From assembly GCA_946408025.1 (NCBI GenBank), contig CAMJQJ010000007.1:1-48922 (forward strand): a stretch of 48,922 nucleotides of DNA, given 5' to 3'. The notes beneath the pieces were generated by a model. It searched no databases and was not told the DNA's origin. It saw only the letters and a program-made list of their open reading frames with translations. Origin of the DNA: an uncultured Faecalitalea sp. GTDB taxonomy: Bacteria > Bacillota_I > Bacilli_A > Erysipelotrichales > Erysipelotrichaceae. Positions 9,550 through 19,365 of this stretch are shown here, piece by piece (the stretch's first letter is position 1; the number at the start of each line of letters is the position of its first letter). The position numbers were made by a program, and so were the translations under genes.

Positions 9550-10143
9550 ATGATTATAGGAATAGCTGGAGGAAGTGGTTCAGGAAAGACTACATTTACC
9601 AATGCTATAAAAGAAATATTTAAAGAGGATATTTTGATCATTCATCATGATGACTATTATAAAGATCATTCCAATTTGAGCTTTGAAACAAAAAAACATA
9701 TCAATTATGATCATCCAGATGCATTGGAAACGAGTTTGTTGGTTGAACATGTAAAACAACTAAAGGCAGGTCAACCAGTTGAAAAACCGCTTTATGATTT
9801 TTCGATACATGATCGAAAAGGCAGTGAGACGATCTTTCCTAAAAAAATCATTATTTTAGAGGGCATCCTTGTATTAGAAAATGAAGAATTAAGGAACTTG
9901 ATGGATCTAAAAGTCTATGTAGATGCGACAAGTGATGAAAGAATTTTACGACGTATTCTTCGTGATACAAAAAACCGAGGAAGAACAGTTGAAGATATAT
10001 GCGATCAATATTTAAAAACTGTGAAACCTATGCATGAAAAATATGTTGAGCCTACAAGAAAACATGCGGATATCATTATAAATGGTGGGATGAATAAAAT
10101 GGCTCTTGAGTTAATCAAAACAAAAATAGAATCAGTTTTATAG
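9550..10143 (+). CDS. udk: Uridine kinase family protein
   Basis: GIAGGSGSGKTTFTNAI P-loop; HHDDYYKDHSNL; ERILRRILRDTKNRGRT. Confidence 0.88.
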   Translation: MIIGIAGGSGSGKTTFTNAIKEIFKEDILIIHHDDYYKDHSNLSFETKKHINYDHPDALETSLLVEHVKQLKAGQPVEKPLYDFSIHDRKGSETIFPKKIIILEGILVLENEELRNLMDLKVYVDATSDERILRRILRDTKNRGRTVEDICDQYLKTVKPMHEKYVEPTRKHADIIINGGMNKMALELIKTKIESVL

Positions 10144-10151
10144 GAGGAAGT

Positions 10152-10826
10152 ATGATTGGAATTTTAGCAGCTATGGATACAGAAGTAGAAGCTATCAAAA
10201 ATATCATGGAAATAAAGAAAGAAGAATTGTATCAGGGAATGAATTTCATTTACGGTACGATTGAAAACAAAGAAGTGGTGTTGTGCAAGTGCGGCGTAGG
10301 AAAATGTCTTGCGAGTATGAGTGCTACTTTGTTATGTACAAAAGAAAAGCTTTCCACATTAATTAACGTTGGTGTTGCCGGTGGTTTAAAGAAAGATCAA
10401 AAGGTATTAGATATTGTGATTTCAGATAAAATCGTCCAGGCTGACTATGATACCTCTCCTATTGATGGGGATGAAGGAATTGGATTGGTTTTTGAAGCGA
10501 ATGAAAAACTACAAAAGAAATGTATTGAAGCCGCTAAAAAGGCAGATATTCCCTATCATGTAGGAATGATTGCTTCGCAGGATATATTTATGGCAAGAAA
10601 AGAAGACTATGATAGATTAATGTCAAAATTTGCCGATTCGGCTTGTTCAGAGATGGAAGGTGGAGCAATAGGTCAGATTGCTCATGTATTTAATGTACCT
10701 GTGTTGGTCGTTCGTTCTTTAAGTGACGTCGTAGATCATCATGATAATCCAATGGAATTTACCACTTATGCTCAAATCGCATCGAAACAAGTCGCAACTT
10801 TGATCAAAGAAATGATGAGACTCTAA
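10152..10826 (+). CDS. mtnN: 5'-methylthioadenosine/S-adenosylhomocysteine nucleosidase
   Basis: GILAAMDTEVEAI, CGVGKCLASMSATLL, EMEGGAIGQIAHVFNVPVLVVRSLSD. Confidence 0.92.
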   Translation: MIGILAAMDTEVEAIKNIMEIKKEELYQGMNFIYGTIENKEVVLCKCGVGKCLASMSATLLCTKEKLSTLINVGVAGGLKKDQKVLDIVISDKIVQADYDTSPIDGDEGIGLVFEANEKLQKKCIEAAKKADIPYHVGMIASQDIFMARKEDYDRLMSKFADSACSEMEGGAIGQIAHVFNVPVLVVRSLSDVVDHHDNPMEFTTYAQIASKQVATLIKEMMRL

Positions 10827-10842
10827 GGGGTCTCTTTTTTTT
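10817..10842 (+). terminator. Intrinsic terminator after mtnN
   Basis: GAGACTCTAAGGGGTCTC followed by T8. Confidence 0.75.
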
Positions 10843-11017
10843 CAGATTAATTTAGGGAAAGGATTGTATTATCGTAAGTACAAGTTCATAAGAGAATCTT
10901 ATAATTTATGTCAGAATGCATCCTGTTATTCCCAAAACCTGACTACTTATTCTTATGTTCTTGATACATCAAAATTATTTGACTATGATAATACGGGTTA
11001 GAAAGTAAGGCGATGAT

Positions 11018-12277
11018 ATGTTATTAAAAAATATCTCTGAAGAGGAATTTAGTAATTTTTATGATGAATATGAACAAAAATGCTTTTGGCAATCGACATC
11101 AATGGCTCATTTTGAATCTTCACATGGATGGAATGTTCATTATTTAGGCTTATATGATGAGAATGTGATTCGTGCAGCTACGATATTGATTTCTAAGAAA
11201 GTGATGGGGAAGTATGCTCTTTTTGAGGCATTGCGAGGATTTTTGATTGACTATGATGATCTTGACCTTGTGGACGCATTTTTAACAGAATTAAAAATAT
11301 ATCTTCACGATCATAATTGTTTATATATGAAAACCGATCCATATTGTGAATACCAGCCTCATGATAAAGAAGGGAATGCCCTAGAAGGTCATAAAAGAGA
11401 TGATCTAATAAATTTGTTTGAAAAACATGGCTTTATTCATCAAGGCTTTCGTAATGGGTCTGACAATAATTATGAACCACGTTGGATGTCTATACTGTCA
11501 TTGGAAGGTAAAGATGAAGACGGTATTTTGAAAAATTGTGATTCAAAGACTCGACAAAATATTGTCAACACACAAAAAACCGGCCTAAAAATAGACCGTC
11601 TGAACAAATCGGAGTTAAATCGTTTACATGATATGGTCTCTACAACCGGAGAACGACGTCATTTCATGAATCCGAATCTTTCCTACTATACAGATTTTAT
11701 GACGAGTTTCCATGAAAATATGCAGGCATATTGTGTGTATTTGGATACACGTGATTACTATGAACGTTACAAAAAGAATTATGAAGAACTTTTAAAGGAA
11801 AAAGACCACATATACAAACTAATTGAAGAAACGGATTCCAAAAAGAATCGTTCAAAACTAAAAAATTGTGAGAATAAGATCACAGCGACTTTAAAGCGAA
11901 TTGATGAAGCTAAAAAACTTAGGGATGAATATGGCGATAAGATTGATCTAGCGGCAGCTATGTATGTCATCAATGATCGTGAAATCGTATATTTATTTAG
12001 TGGATCTAATGATAACTTTAAACATTTCAAAGCTGCGTATGCCTTGCAGTGGCACATGATTAAATACGGTATTGAGCATCATATCAAGCGTTATAATTTT
12101 TATGGTATTAGCGGCATATTTTCACCTGATGATGAAGAATATGGAGTATATCTTTTTAAAAAAGGTTTTGATGCAGACGTTATCGAGCTCATAGGAAATT
12201 TTGAATATATAGATCGAAAAAAGACATTTACTGTTTATGAAGAACTAAGAAAAATCAAACATCTTGTACGAAAATAA
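11018..12277 (+). CDS. FemAB/MurM-type peptidoglycan bridge aminoacyltransferase
   Basis: FWQSTSMAHFESSHGW, LYMKTDPYCEYQPHD, coiled-coil insertion, VYLFSGSNDNFKHFKAAYALQWHMIKYGI. Confidence 0.88.
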   Translation: MLLKNISEEEFSNFYDEYEQKCFWQSTSMAHFESSHGWNVHYLGLYDENVIRAATILISKKVMGKYALFEALRGFLIDYDDLDLVDAFLTELKIYLHDHNCLYMKTDPYCEYQPHDKEGNALEGHKRDDLINLFEKHGFIHQGFRNGSDNNYEPRWMSILSLEGKDEDGILKNCDSKTRQNIVNTQKTGLKIDRLNKSELNRLHDMVSTTGERRHFMNPNLSYYTDFMTSFHENMQAYCVYLDTRDYYERYKKNYEELLKEKDHIYKLIEETDSKKNRSKLKNCENKITATLKRIDEAKKLRDEYGDKIDLAAAMYVINDREIVYLFSGSNDNFKHFKAAYALQWHMIKYGIEHHIKRYNFYGISGIFSPDDEEYGVYLFKKGFDADVIELIGNFEYIDRKKTFTVYEELRKIKHLVRK

Positions 12278-13466
12278 CATCTTTTGATCCAGTAAGAGAT
12301 TTTTGGTAATCAAGTATGGTCTTGGATACTTCTTGCATCATGTCATACATTCGACTGACTTGATTCGAAAAGATAACAAGAATATAGTCTCTTCCAGGAA
12401 GATAAACAATTCCACCATCGTGATATAGTAGATCAGCAGCGCCTGTTTTATGGGCGAATTCAATACCTTTATCCAAGCCTGCTTGGATTTCATCACGATC
12501 TTCACATGCTTTTAAGATAGAAATCATGTCTTGGCAGGCTCTGTCTGATATGATTTCTTTTTTATATAATTTTTCAAAAAGAGTACCAATGTCTTTTGGA
12601 TTGGAAGTATTGCCTCCTCCATCGGTAAAGAAGTTCTCACCAGGAAGAAGTCCATGGTGAAGTTCTGTGTTTTCTAAGCCGAGTTCAATGCACATCTGAT
12701 TAACTTGATAAAGACCATAAACTCCATTGCCACCACCGAGCAAAGCAGCTAAATTATTGTATGCTGTATTGCTGCTGATGGTGATCATTTGTTCGATTTC
12801 AGTGGCATGAGCAGCATAATCTATATTTCCGTTCTCGATTTCTTGAAAGACTTTGATTAATGTAGGTACTTTGATCATGCAGCAAGGATACATATTTTTA
12901 GGATTAATATAAAAGGATTGGCTAGTGCGTAGATCTTTAAAATATACAGAGGTATCACCGTCATATTTTGACAGAACCTTTTGCACTTGCGCCTGGATTT
13001 CTTCAATATCAAAATCTACGTTTTGTTTGGTCTTTTTTCCATTTTTGTCGTAATAATCCAGATGCAGCTGTCCATCTTTTGAAAATGCTACATAAGTATC
13101 TTTTGCCATTTTTCCATTATTATCAAAATAGTATGTATGATTATTAATGGTTTGAAAGCTATATAGTTTATGGCCATTTTGACCATAATAATATGTGCTT
13201 TCTTTTTGTGTTACAAATCCCTTTTTCATAAATCCGGAATCCTCATCAAAATAATATGATTTACCATTGATTTCAAGATTTCCATGATGTAGGTGACCAT
13301 TTTGATCCACATAAACCATGATGGCATCTGAAAAGGGGAGAATTTGTACAAATCCTCTTTGGGTTGATAACCAGACACAAAACACAAGAATTAAGATTGA
13401 AAAGATTCCAACAGACAAATAGATTTTTCCAGTGAAATCCAAATGTAAAAACTTTTTTTGCTGCAT
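12255..13466 (-). CDS. Membrane-anchored class A beta-lactamase-fold hydrolase with cell-wall-binding repeats; Cys at the nucleophile position
   Basis: N-terminal TM; YYFDEDSGFMKKGFV / YYYGQNGHKLYSF / YYFDNNGKMAKDTY repeats; PCCMIK (SxxK position), SSN, KTG. Confidence 0.85.
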   Translation of the reverse strand: MQQKKFLHLDFTGKIYLSVGIFSILILVFCVWLSTQRGFVQILPFSDAIMVYVDQNGHLHHGNLEINGKSYYFDEDSGFMKKGFVTQKESTYYYGQNGHKLYSFQTINNHTYYFDNNGKMAKDTYVAFSKDGQLHLDYYDKNGKKTKQNVDFDIEEIQAQVQKVLSKYDGDTSVYFKDLRTSQSFYINPKNMYPCCMIKVPTLIKVFQEIENGNIDYAAHATEIEQMITISSNTAYNNLAALLGGGNGVYGLYQVNQMCIELGLENTELHHGLLPGENFFTDGGGNTSNPKDIGTLFEKLYKKEIISDRACQDMISILKACEDRDEIQAGLDKGIEFAHKTGAADLLYHDGGIVYLPGRDYILVIFSNQVSRMYDMMQEVSKTILDYQKSLTGSKDVIFVQDV

Positions 13467-13556
13467 GAAAATGACCTCTTTTATTATATGTTATTATAAT
13501 ATTTAATTATTGTATCTAAAATCGAGATAAGTGGTCTTGTTTTGTACTTAACAGGT

Positions 13557-14705
13557 TTAATAGTCACCACCCTCTACATGTAGGTATTCTTCAAGAGTTA
13601 GTCCAGATTGATAAATATTTATAGCTTCACTTCCAATATATCGCACATGCCAAGGTTCTGCCATATAGCCGGTGATGCTTTCTTTACCACTTTGATAACG
13701 AACGATAAAACCATATTTATGAGCATTTTGAGCTACCCATTGAGCTTCATTAGGGCTTTCCAACAGAGCACCATTTGGTTGTATCAAATCAAAAGCCAAC
13801 CCGGTTTGATGTTCAGAATATCCAGGTCTTGCCGAGAATGTGTCGGCGCTTGCCTGACCATATGAGTTAACATAATTTTGATAAAGATTACTTTGATATT
13901 GATAACTACGATATCCGCTGTAGGAATTGCTAATTGAAAGTCCAAGACTTTGCATATCGGCAATCATTTTTTGTAGTTGAGATAAGGCCGTTGAATCTTC
14001 TTGAGAACCATAGTTTGCCGGTAATGGATGCTTCTTGTTAACAACGAGTATACCATTTACATAGTATGGTTCAATGGTGATTTGAGGTGTTGAAGGATTA
14101 TTTTGACTTTGTGTGGTTGAATTATTTTGATTAGAAGAAGTATCATTTTGATTTTCTTCATTTTGAATGACAATATTGAATTCTTTTGAAGTAGAATTAT
14201 TGTATTTATCTGTAGCTTTGATTTTGCCAATATATGTTCCAGGGGTGCTAAAATCAACATTTTGGGTATCAAAGCTTATAGAACATTCACTTAGATCTTC
14301 TACAATGAAATACTTAGAAAAATCATAATTGTTACCATTGAGAGCTATATCTATAGAATCTGAGGAAGTAGTGATTTTTGGCTTTGTTGTATCTTTTACT
14401 TTGATCGTTAGTGTTTTTGAGTGATCAATCAAAGCATGGTAAGTTAGCATAATTTTGTAAGTTCCAACAGCCGGATAATTTTTATCGGTTTCATTTTTGA
14501 TTTTAGATGTATCTAATTGAATATTTGTTGGTTCAATGAAAGATGAATTAAACAATTCTTTTGTATTAAGATTTATGGACTTTCCATATTCCATTGTATA
14601 AGATGTTTGTTTTAAGGAAGGCAAGGAAAAATAAATTGCCAAAGCAATGAGGATTATACAAATAGCTGTGCCTATACCAATATAAATTTTAGTATTTTTC
14701 TTCAT
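13557..14705 (-). CDS. VanY-family D,D-carboxypeptidase with N-terminal Ig-like domains
   Basis: SYSGYRSYQYQ, GYSEHQTGLAFDL, EPWHVRYIG; N-terminal TM and two Ig-like segments. Confidence 0.9.
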   Translation of the reverse strand: MKKNTKIYIGIGTAICIILIALAIYFSLPSLKQTSYTMEYGKSINLNTKELFNSSFIEPTNIQLDTSKIKNETDKNYPAVGTYKIMLTYHALIDHSKTLTIKVKDTTKPKITTSSDSIDIALNGNNYDFSKYFIVEDLSECSISFDTQNVDFSTPGTYIGKIKATDKYNNSTSKEFNIVIQNEENQNDTSSNQNNSTTQSQNNPSTPQITIEPYYVNGILVVNKKHPLPANYGSQEDSTALSQLQKMIADMQSLGLSISNSYSGYRSYQYQSNLYQNYVNSYGQASADTFSARPGYSEHQTGLAFDLIQPNGALLESPNEAQWVAQNAHKYGFIVRYQSGKESITGYMAEPWHVRYIGSEAINIYQSGLTLEEYLHVEGGDY

Positions 14706-14714
14706 AGTATCCCT

Positions 14715-15950
14715 CTATTCTAAAGTGAATAAGTTTATTTCGTATGTATAGAATAAATTTGACATTTCTTTAAAAAAATCTGTTTTATTTGAAATTTGAT
14801 CTGTAAATAATACAAGAATATAATCTTTATCAGGAATGTACACGATACCACCATCTAGATATAGATCATAAGCCCATCCGGATTTATGAGCGAACTGTAT
14901 TGCATCAGGTAAACCTTGTCGAATCGCTCTTCGGTCAGCGCATTGTTTTAATAAATCTAACATCTGATCACATGCATCTTGCGAAATGATTTCGCCTTGA
15001 TACAATAAGTCAAATAATAAACCTATATCGCTAGGACAGCTGATGTTTGAACCGCTATCACTAAAATAGATATCACCGGGAGATAAACTATGATGCAGTT
15101 GTGTGTTCTGTAATCCTAGTTGCATCATATATGTATTTACAATTTGTAATCCTTTGATTCCATCTCCATTTCCTAACATGGTTATTAGGGCATTGTAAGA
15201 AGTATTATCACTGTGTATGATCATATTTTCTAAATAAGTTTGACAGGAATCATACTCTAATAAACCTTGATCTATATAGTTATATACAGTAACTAAAACG
15301 CAAACCTTGATGATCGAACATGGATAGAATGTATTATCATTGATGGAAATCTCTTGTTGTGTTCTTAAATCTTTAAAATATAAGCCGACATTCCCTTCGT
15401 ATTTATTAATGATAGTTTGAGCTTGCATTAAGAGCGTATCTTCGTCAATTAATAATTCACCGTATTCATTAAATATTTTTCCTTTGTATTGATTTGTTAC
15501 CATTTTTCCATCCTCATCAAAATATGATATCTGGTTCTTTTCATTTATTGAAATTTTCTTAAATTGATTCTTAACTTGTTTTCCATCTTCATAAAAATAG
15601 TAATAGTCATCTTCAATTCTATAGAATCCTTTTACCATGGTGCCATCTTTTTTGAAATAATAGGTATTGTCATCTATATCAGCAAAGCCAGTCTGCATGA
15701 CTCCAGTTTCTTCATCGAAATAGTAAGTTTGGCTTTCTATAGTATGGAATCCATAAAGAAAATTACCTTCTTTTGTCCTATAAACAATCTGGTCTTGTTT
15801 AAATATGTTTTTTGGCATAAAGCCAGATCGAGAAGAGGCAAACATAAAAGACAAAAGAAAAATGCCTATACATACAGAACATAATATGATTAAAACCTTT
15901 CTTTTCTTCTTTTTGCGCTCTTCACTCATAATGTTATTACTCTTATTCAT
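14715..15950 (-). CDS. Membrane-anchored class A beta-lactamase-fold serine hydrolase with cell-wall-binding repeats (paralog of 12255..13466)
   Basis: TM; YYFDEETGVMQTGFADIDDNTYYFKKDGTMVKGF repeats; PCSIIK (SxxK), SDN, KSG. Confidence 0.87.
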   Translation of the reverse strand: MNKSNNIMSEERKKKKRKVLIILCSVCIGIFLLSFMFASSRSGFMPKNIFKQDQIVYRTKEGNFLYGFHTIESQTYYFDEETGVMQTGFADIDDNTYYFKKDGTMVKGFYRIEDDYYYFYEDGKQVKNQFKKISINEKNQISYFDEDGKMVTNQYKGKIFNEYGELLIDEDTLLMQAQTIINKYEGNVGLYFKDLRTQQEISINDNTFYPCSIIKVCVLVTVYNYIDQGLLEYDSCQTYLENMIIHSDNTSYNALITMLGNGDGIKGLQIVNTYMMQLGLQNTQLHHSLSPGDIYFSDSGSNISCPSDIGLLFDLLYQGEIISQDACDQMLDLLKQCADRRAIRQGLPDAIQFAHKSGWAYDLYLDGGIVYIPDKDYILVLFTDQISNKTDFFKEMSNLFYTYEINLFTLE

Positions 15951-16142
15951 TCATATTATAATCAATTTTCAATGTGTTTAGCGTAGTAATAGAATAAGTT
16001 GCGCGAATTTAGGAATAACAGGCAACGTTATGAAGGATAAAATTGAAATATTATAGTTAAAAAGAGAGTTTAAAATTAACGCAAGAAACTAGATATATTG
16101 ATCGTTGATATAGTAGAAATGATTTTAGGTAAAGGAGGTTAA

Positions 16143-16738
16143 ATGAGAATGTTGATTTTTGATGACAACAAGAAGATAGAGAAAGATTAAAAAAGAGAAT
16201 CAATAAATTCTTTAAAGATCATCAATGAGAATATTTGCTGGATAAATATGATCAGGCGTAGGAAGTATTGGATAACTCAGATAAATTGTCATATTATTCT
16301 TATTTCGAATTATATAAAGTACTTGATATATGGATATAAGGTATAAGTAAATCAATATTTGTTGAAAACGATCAGTCAGTAACAGTTTGAGAGTGAAATG
16401 GTGTCTTTGTTGCACGAGTATTATGCAGAAAACACGACCATTTATGGTAAAAAAATTCATAATATCGTATTTGTTTAAATAGTAGTATGTTTGTGGAATT
16501 TTTAGACAAAAATTCATATCTTGTATTTAATGATGGGAAATATTTGAAAACACTGTATTCTTTATATTATTGGGGAGAAAAATTATCCAAAGAATATTTT
16601 ACGAGATGCTACAAAAGTATATTGGTGAATTTAAACTATGTAGATTCAATTGTTAAAAATGATATTCTTTTAATAAATAAACAAAAGGTTCCAGTTTCAA
16701 GATTTTACCGCAAACAGTTTGAAGAAAAGTGGTTATAA
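16143..16738 (+). pseudogene. Degraded LytTR-type (AgrA-like) response regulator
   Basis: AAAGGAGG then ATG; MRMLIFDDNKKIEKD followed by several stops; intact LytTR tail MFVEFLDKNSYLVFNDGKYLKTLYSLYYWGEKLSKEYFTRCYKSILVNLNYVDSI in 16487..16738. Confidence 0.7.
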
Positions 16739-16769
16739 AATATTCAACGAATGTTATAATATTGTATAT

Positions 16770-17093
16770 ATGAAAGAGATTATCCGCGATTTTTGTCAAG
16801 GCATCTACGATGCGATGTATTCAAATCGAGAATTTATGGAAAAATATACATTTGAAGAGCTTTTTGATATCGTCTTAAAGGCTTTTTATGCTTTGGTGCT
16901 CAAAGTGGTCACCTTGATTTTAGGTGTTGTTGCTTGTGTTTTGGCTGTTGTTAAACTAAATATTAATTTTTATACTATTTTCTGGATCGGAATTACGCTT
17001 TGGCTTTGTTGGTTTATGGCAGATGGAGAGCTTAAAAAAGCTGCTACTTTGATACGAGATATTTCCAATCTAAATGAAAAACCAAAAGAATGA
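16770..17093 (+). CDS. Small hypothetical membrane protein
   Basis: MKEIIRDFCQGIYDAMYSNREF with two hydrophobic segments; ATG 16770 more likely than the upstream start. Confidence 0.5.
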   Translation: MKEIIRDFCQGIYDAMYSNREFMEKYTFEELFDIVLKAFYALVLKVVTLILGVVACVLAVVKLNINFYTIFWIGITLWLCWFMADGELKKAATLIRDISNLNEKPKE

Positions 17094-17153
17094 TCAAAAG
17101 ATCATTGTTTTACTTGAAACCAAATATAAAAAATGATTTAATATCTGTGCACA

Positions 17154-17284
17154 TTATCAAGAGATGGGTTAGAGAGTTAGCTCGAAGATCCCACACCAAC
17201 CTGATTCGAAAATTAAGGTGGTCCCGCTAACAACGATAAGAAGTATAAATAATTACAACATACTTCTTAGAGTATGTTTTTTTT
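17154..17284 (+). ncRNA. SAM-I-clan riboswitch variant plus transcription terminator, upstream of metK
   Basis: P1 TTATC(AAGAG)/GATAA; CAACC-P3-AAGGTG; pseudoknot GTTAGC/GCTAAC; antiterminator TAAGAAGTAT (17237-17246) / ATACTTCTTA (17260-17269); terminator AACATACT-TCTTAG-AGTATGTT + T-run; metK follows. Confidence 0.8.
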
Positions 17285-17312
17285 ATGATATGATATGTGT
17301 AAGGAGGAAAAA

Positions 17313-18404
17313 ATGAAAAACTATATTTTCACTAGTGAGAGCGTTACAGAAGGGCATCCAGATAAGGTATGTGATCAGATTGCGGATGCAATCTTGGATG
17401 CAGCTCTTGAGCAGGATCCATATTCAAACATGGCAGTTGAATGTACGATCAAAGATGATTTTGTATTGATTTATGGAGAAGCTAATACAAAAGCGGATAT
17501 TGATTATGCAGCTATTGCGTTAGCAACAATCAAAAAGATTGGGTATGAGGAAGAATATCATGTTCATGTTGTTGTAAATCAGCAAAGTCCTGAAATTCAC
17601 AATGCGGTAAACCGTGATGATGTTTGTGCAGGTGATCAGGGAATTATGTTTGGTTATGCATGTGATGAAAGCAAAGAATATATGCCTCTACCAATTTACT
17701 ATGCACATAAGTTGGCTATGCAGTTGACAAAAGTAAGAAGAAACAATCCTAAATTAAAACCAGATGGCAAGACACAGGTGTCTGTTGAATATGAAAATGA
17801 TGAAATCAAACGTATTGATACAATCGTTGTTTCTACTCAACATGCAGCGGATGTTTCACAAGAAGAAATCAAAGATATCATCATGAATGATGTCATTAAA
17901 CCATGCATCAATGAGAATCTATTGGACGAAAATACAAAATACTTTATTAATCCAAGTGGAAGCTTTGTTGTAGGTGGATCTTTTGGTGATTCTGGAACAA
18001 CAGGACGTAAAATTGTATGTGATACATATGGTGGACGTGGACGTATTGGAGGAGGATGTTTCTCTAGTAAAGACCCAACGAAAGTAGACCGTAGTGCGGC
18101 TTATTATTGTCGCTATGTTGCCAAAAGTATCGTAGCAAATAATTTAGCCCGTCGTGCAGAAGTACAAGTATCTTATGCGATTGGTAAAAAAGAACCAATT
18201 TCACTTTGTGTAGATACATTTGGGACAGGAAAATTTGAAGATGAAAAGATTCTTGAAATCATTGAAAACAACTTTGATTTTAATGTAGATAACATCTTAA
18301 AAGAACTTGATCTAAGAAAGCCAATTTATCGTAAGACAAGTTGTTATGGTCATTTTGGAGATCCACAGTTCTCATGGGAGAAAATCAAAGAGTTAAAATT
18401 CTAG
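17313..18404 (+). CDS. metK: S-adenosylmethionine synthetase
   Basis: FTSESVTEGHPDKVCDQIADAILD, GDQGIMFGYA, GGGCFSSKDPTKVDRSAAYYCRY; AAGGAGG before ATG 17313. Confidence 0.95.
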   Translation: MKNYIFTSESVTEGHPDKVCDQIADAILDAALEQDPYSNMAVECTIKDDFVLIYGEANTKADIDYAAIALATIKKIGYEEEYHVHVVVNQQSPEIHNAVNRDDVCAGDQGIMFGYACDESKEYMPLPIYYAHKLAMQLTKVRRNNPKLKPDGKTQVSVEYENDEIKRIDTIVVSTQHAADVSQEEIKDIIMNDVIKPCINENLLDENTKYFINPSGSFVVGGSFGDSGTTGRKIVCDTYGGRGRIGGGCFSSKDPTKVDRSAAYYCRYVAKSIVANNLARRAEVQVSYAIGKKEPISLCVDTFGTGKFEDEKILEIIENNFDFNVDNILKELDLRKPIYRKTSCYGHFGDPQFSWEKIKELKF

Positions 18405-18417
18405 GAAGGAAAGAAGT

Positions 18418-19332
18418 ATGAACACTACATTAGTTATCATGGCAGCAGGAATCGGTTCTCGTTTTGGAGAAGGAATTAAACAGCTTGCCAAAATGGGACC
18501 AAATGGAGAAATCATTATGGATTACTCTATTTATGATGCCAAAGAAGCTGGCTTTAACAAAGTCGTATTTATCATTCGAAAAGATATTGAAGAAGAATTC
18601 AAGAACGTTATTGGAAATCGTATTCAAAAACATATTGATGTTGAGTATGTTTTCCAAGATATCAATGATGTTCCAGAAGGTTTCTCTGTACCAGAAGGAC
18701 GTACAAAACCTTGGGGAACAGGGCAGGCAGTTTTATGTGCTAAAGAAGTAGTTAAAGATCCTTTTGTTGTAATCAATGCAGACGATTATTATGGAAAAGA
18801 AGCATATAAGAAACTACATGATTTTTTAGTTTCTAATGAAAAACTTGATGCAAAATATACTATGGGTATGGCTGGTTTCGTCTTGAAAAATACTTTAAGT
18901 GAAAACGGAACTGTGACTCGTGGTATTTGTAAAGGCGAAAACGGGTTGTTGAAAACCGTTATTGAGACAAAAGGAATTAAAGAAGAAAATGGTAAGATCT
19001 TATGTGATGATCCTGAAGTAGAAGCCTGGGTAAAACCAGAAGATCTTGTATCGATGAATATGTGGGCTGCTTATCCAGATTTTATAGATTATTTAGAACA
19101 AGGCTTTAAAGAATTCTTATCAAATGTTGATGATGATCCAATGAAAAAAGAGTACTTATTACCAATCATTGTAAATGGTATGTTAGAAGAAAAGAGTGTG
19201 CAAGTTAAGATTTTGGAAACGAATGATCGCTGGTTTGGTGTTACATACAAAGAAGATAAAGAAGCCGTACAAAATTCGTTCAAAGAATTGATTGAAAAAG
19301 GTATTTATCCAGAAAATCTTTGGAATGATTAA
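18418..19332 (+). CDS. Nucleotidyltransferase family protein (sugar-phosphate nucleotidyltransferase-like)
   Basis: LVIMAAGIGSRFGEGIKQLAKMGPNGE; FVVINADDYYG. Confidence 0.85.
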   Translation: MNTTLVIMAAGIGSRFGEGIKQLAKMGPNGEIIMDYSIYDAKEAGFNKVVFIIRKDIEEEFKNVIGNRIQKHIDVEYVFQDINDVPEGFSVPEGRTKPWGTGQAVLCAKEVVKDPFVVINADDYYGKEAYKKLHDFLVSNEKLDAKYTMGMAGFVLKNTLSENGTVTRGICKGENGLLKTVIETKGIKEENGKILCDDPEVEAWVKPEDLVSMNMWAAYPDFIDYLEQGFKEFLSNVDDDPMKKEYLLPIIVNGMLEEKSVQVKILETNDRWFGVTYKEDKEAVQNSFKELIEKGIYPENLWND

Positions 19333-19337
19333 TAGAT

Positions 19338-19365
19338 GAGCTTGGTTAAGACAAGCTCTTTTTTT
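19338..19365 (+). terminator. Intrinsic terminator
   Basis: GAGCTTG-GTTAAGA-CAAGCTC + T-run. Confidence 0.8.

Noticed and set aside
16212-16517. 101-aa minus-strand ORF
   Set aside because: Antisense to the response-regulator pseudogene; no recognisable domain or RBS
17211-17231. AAGGTGGTCCCGC resembles a T-box motif (AGGGTGGTACCGCG)
   Set aside because: No long stem I/specifier region; SAM-type P1, P3, pseudoknot and metK context explain it better
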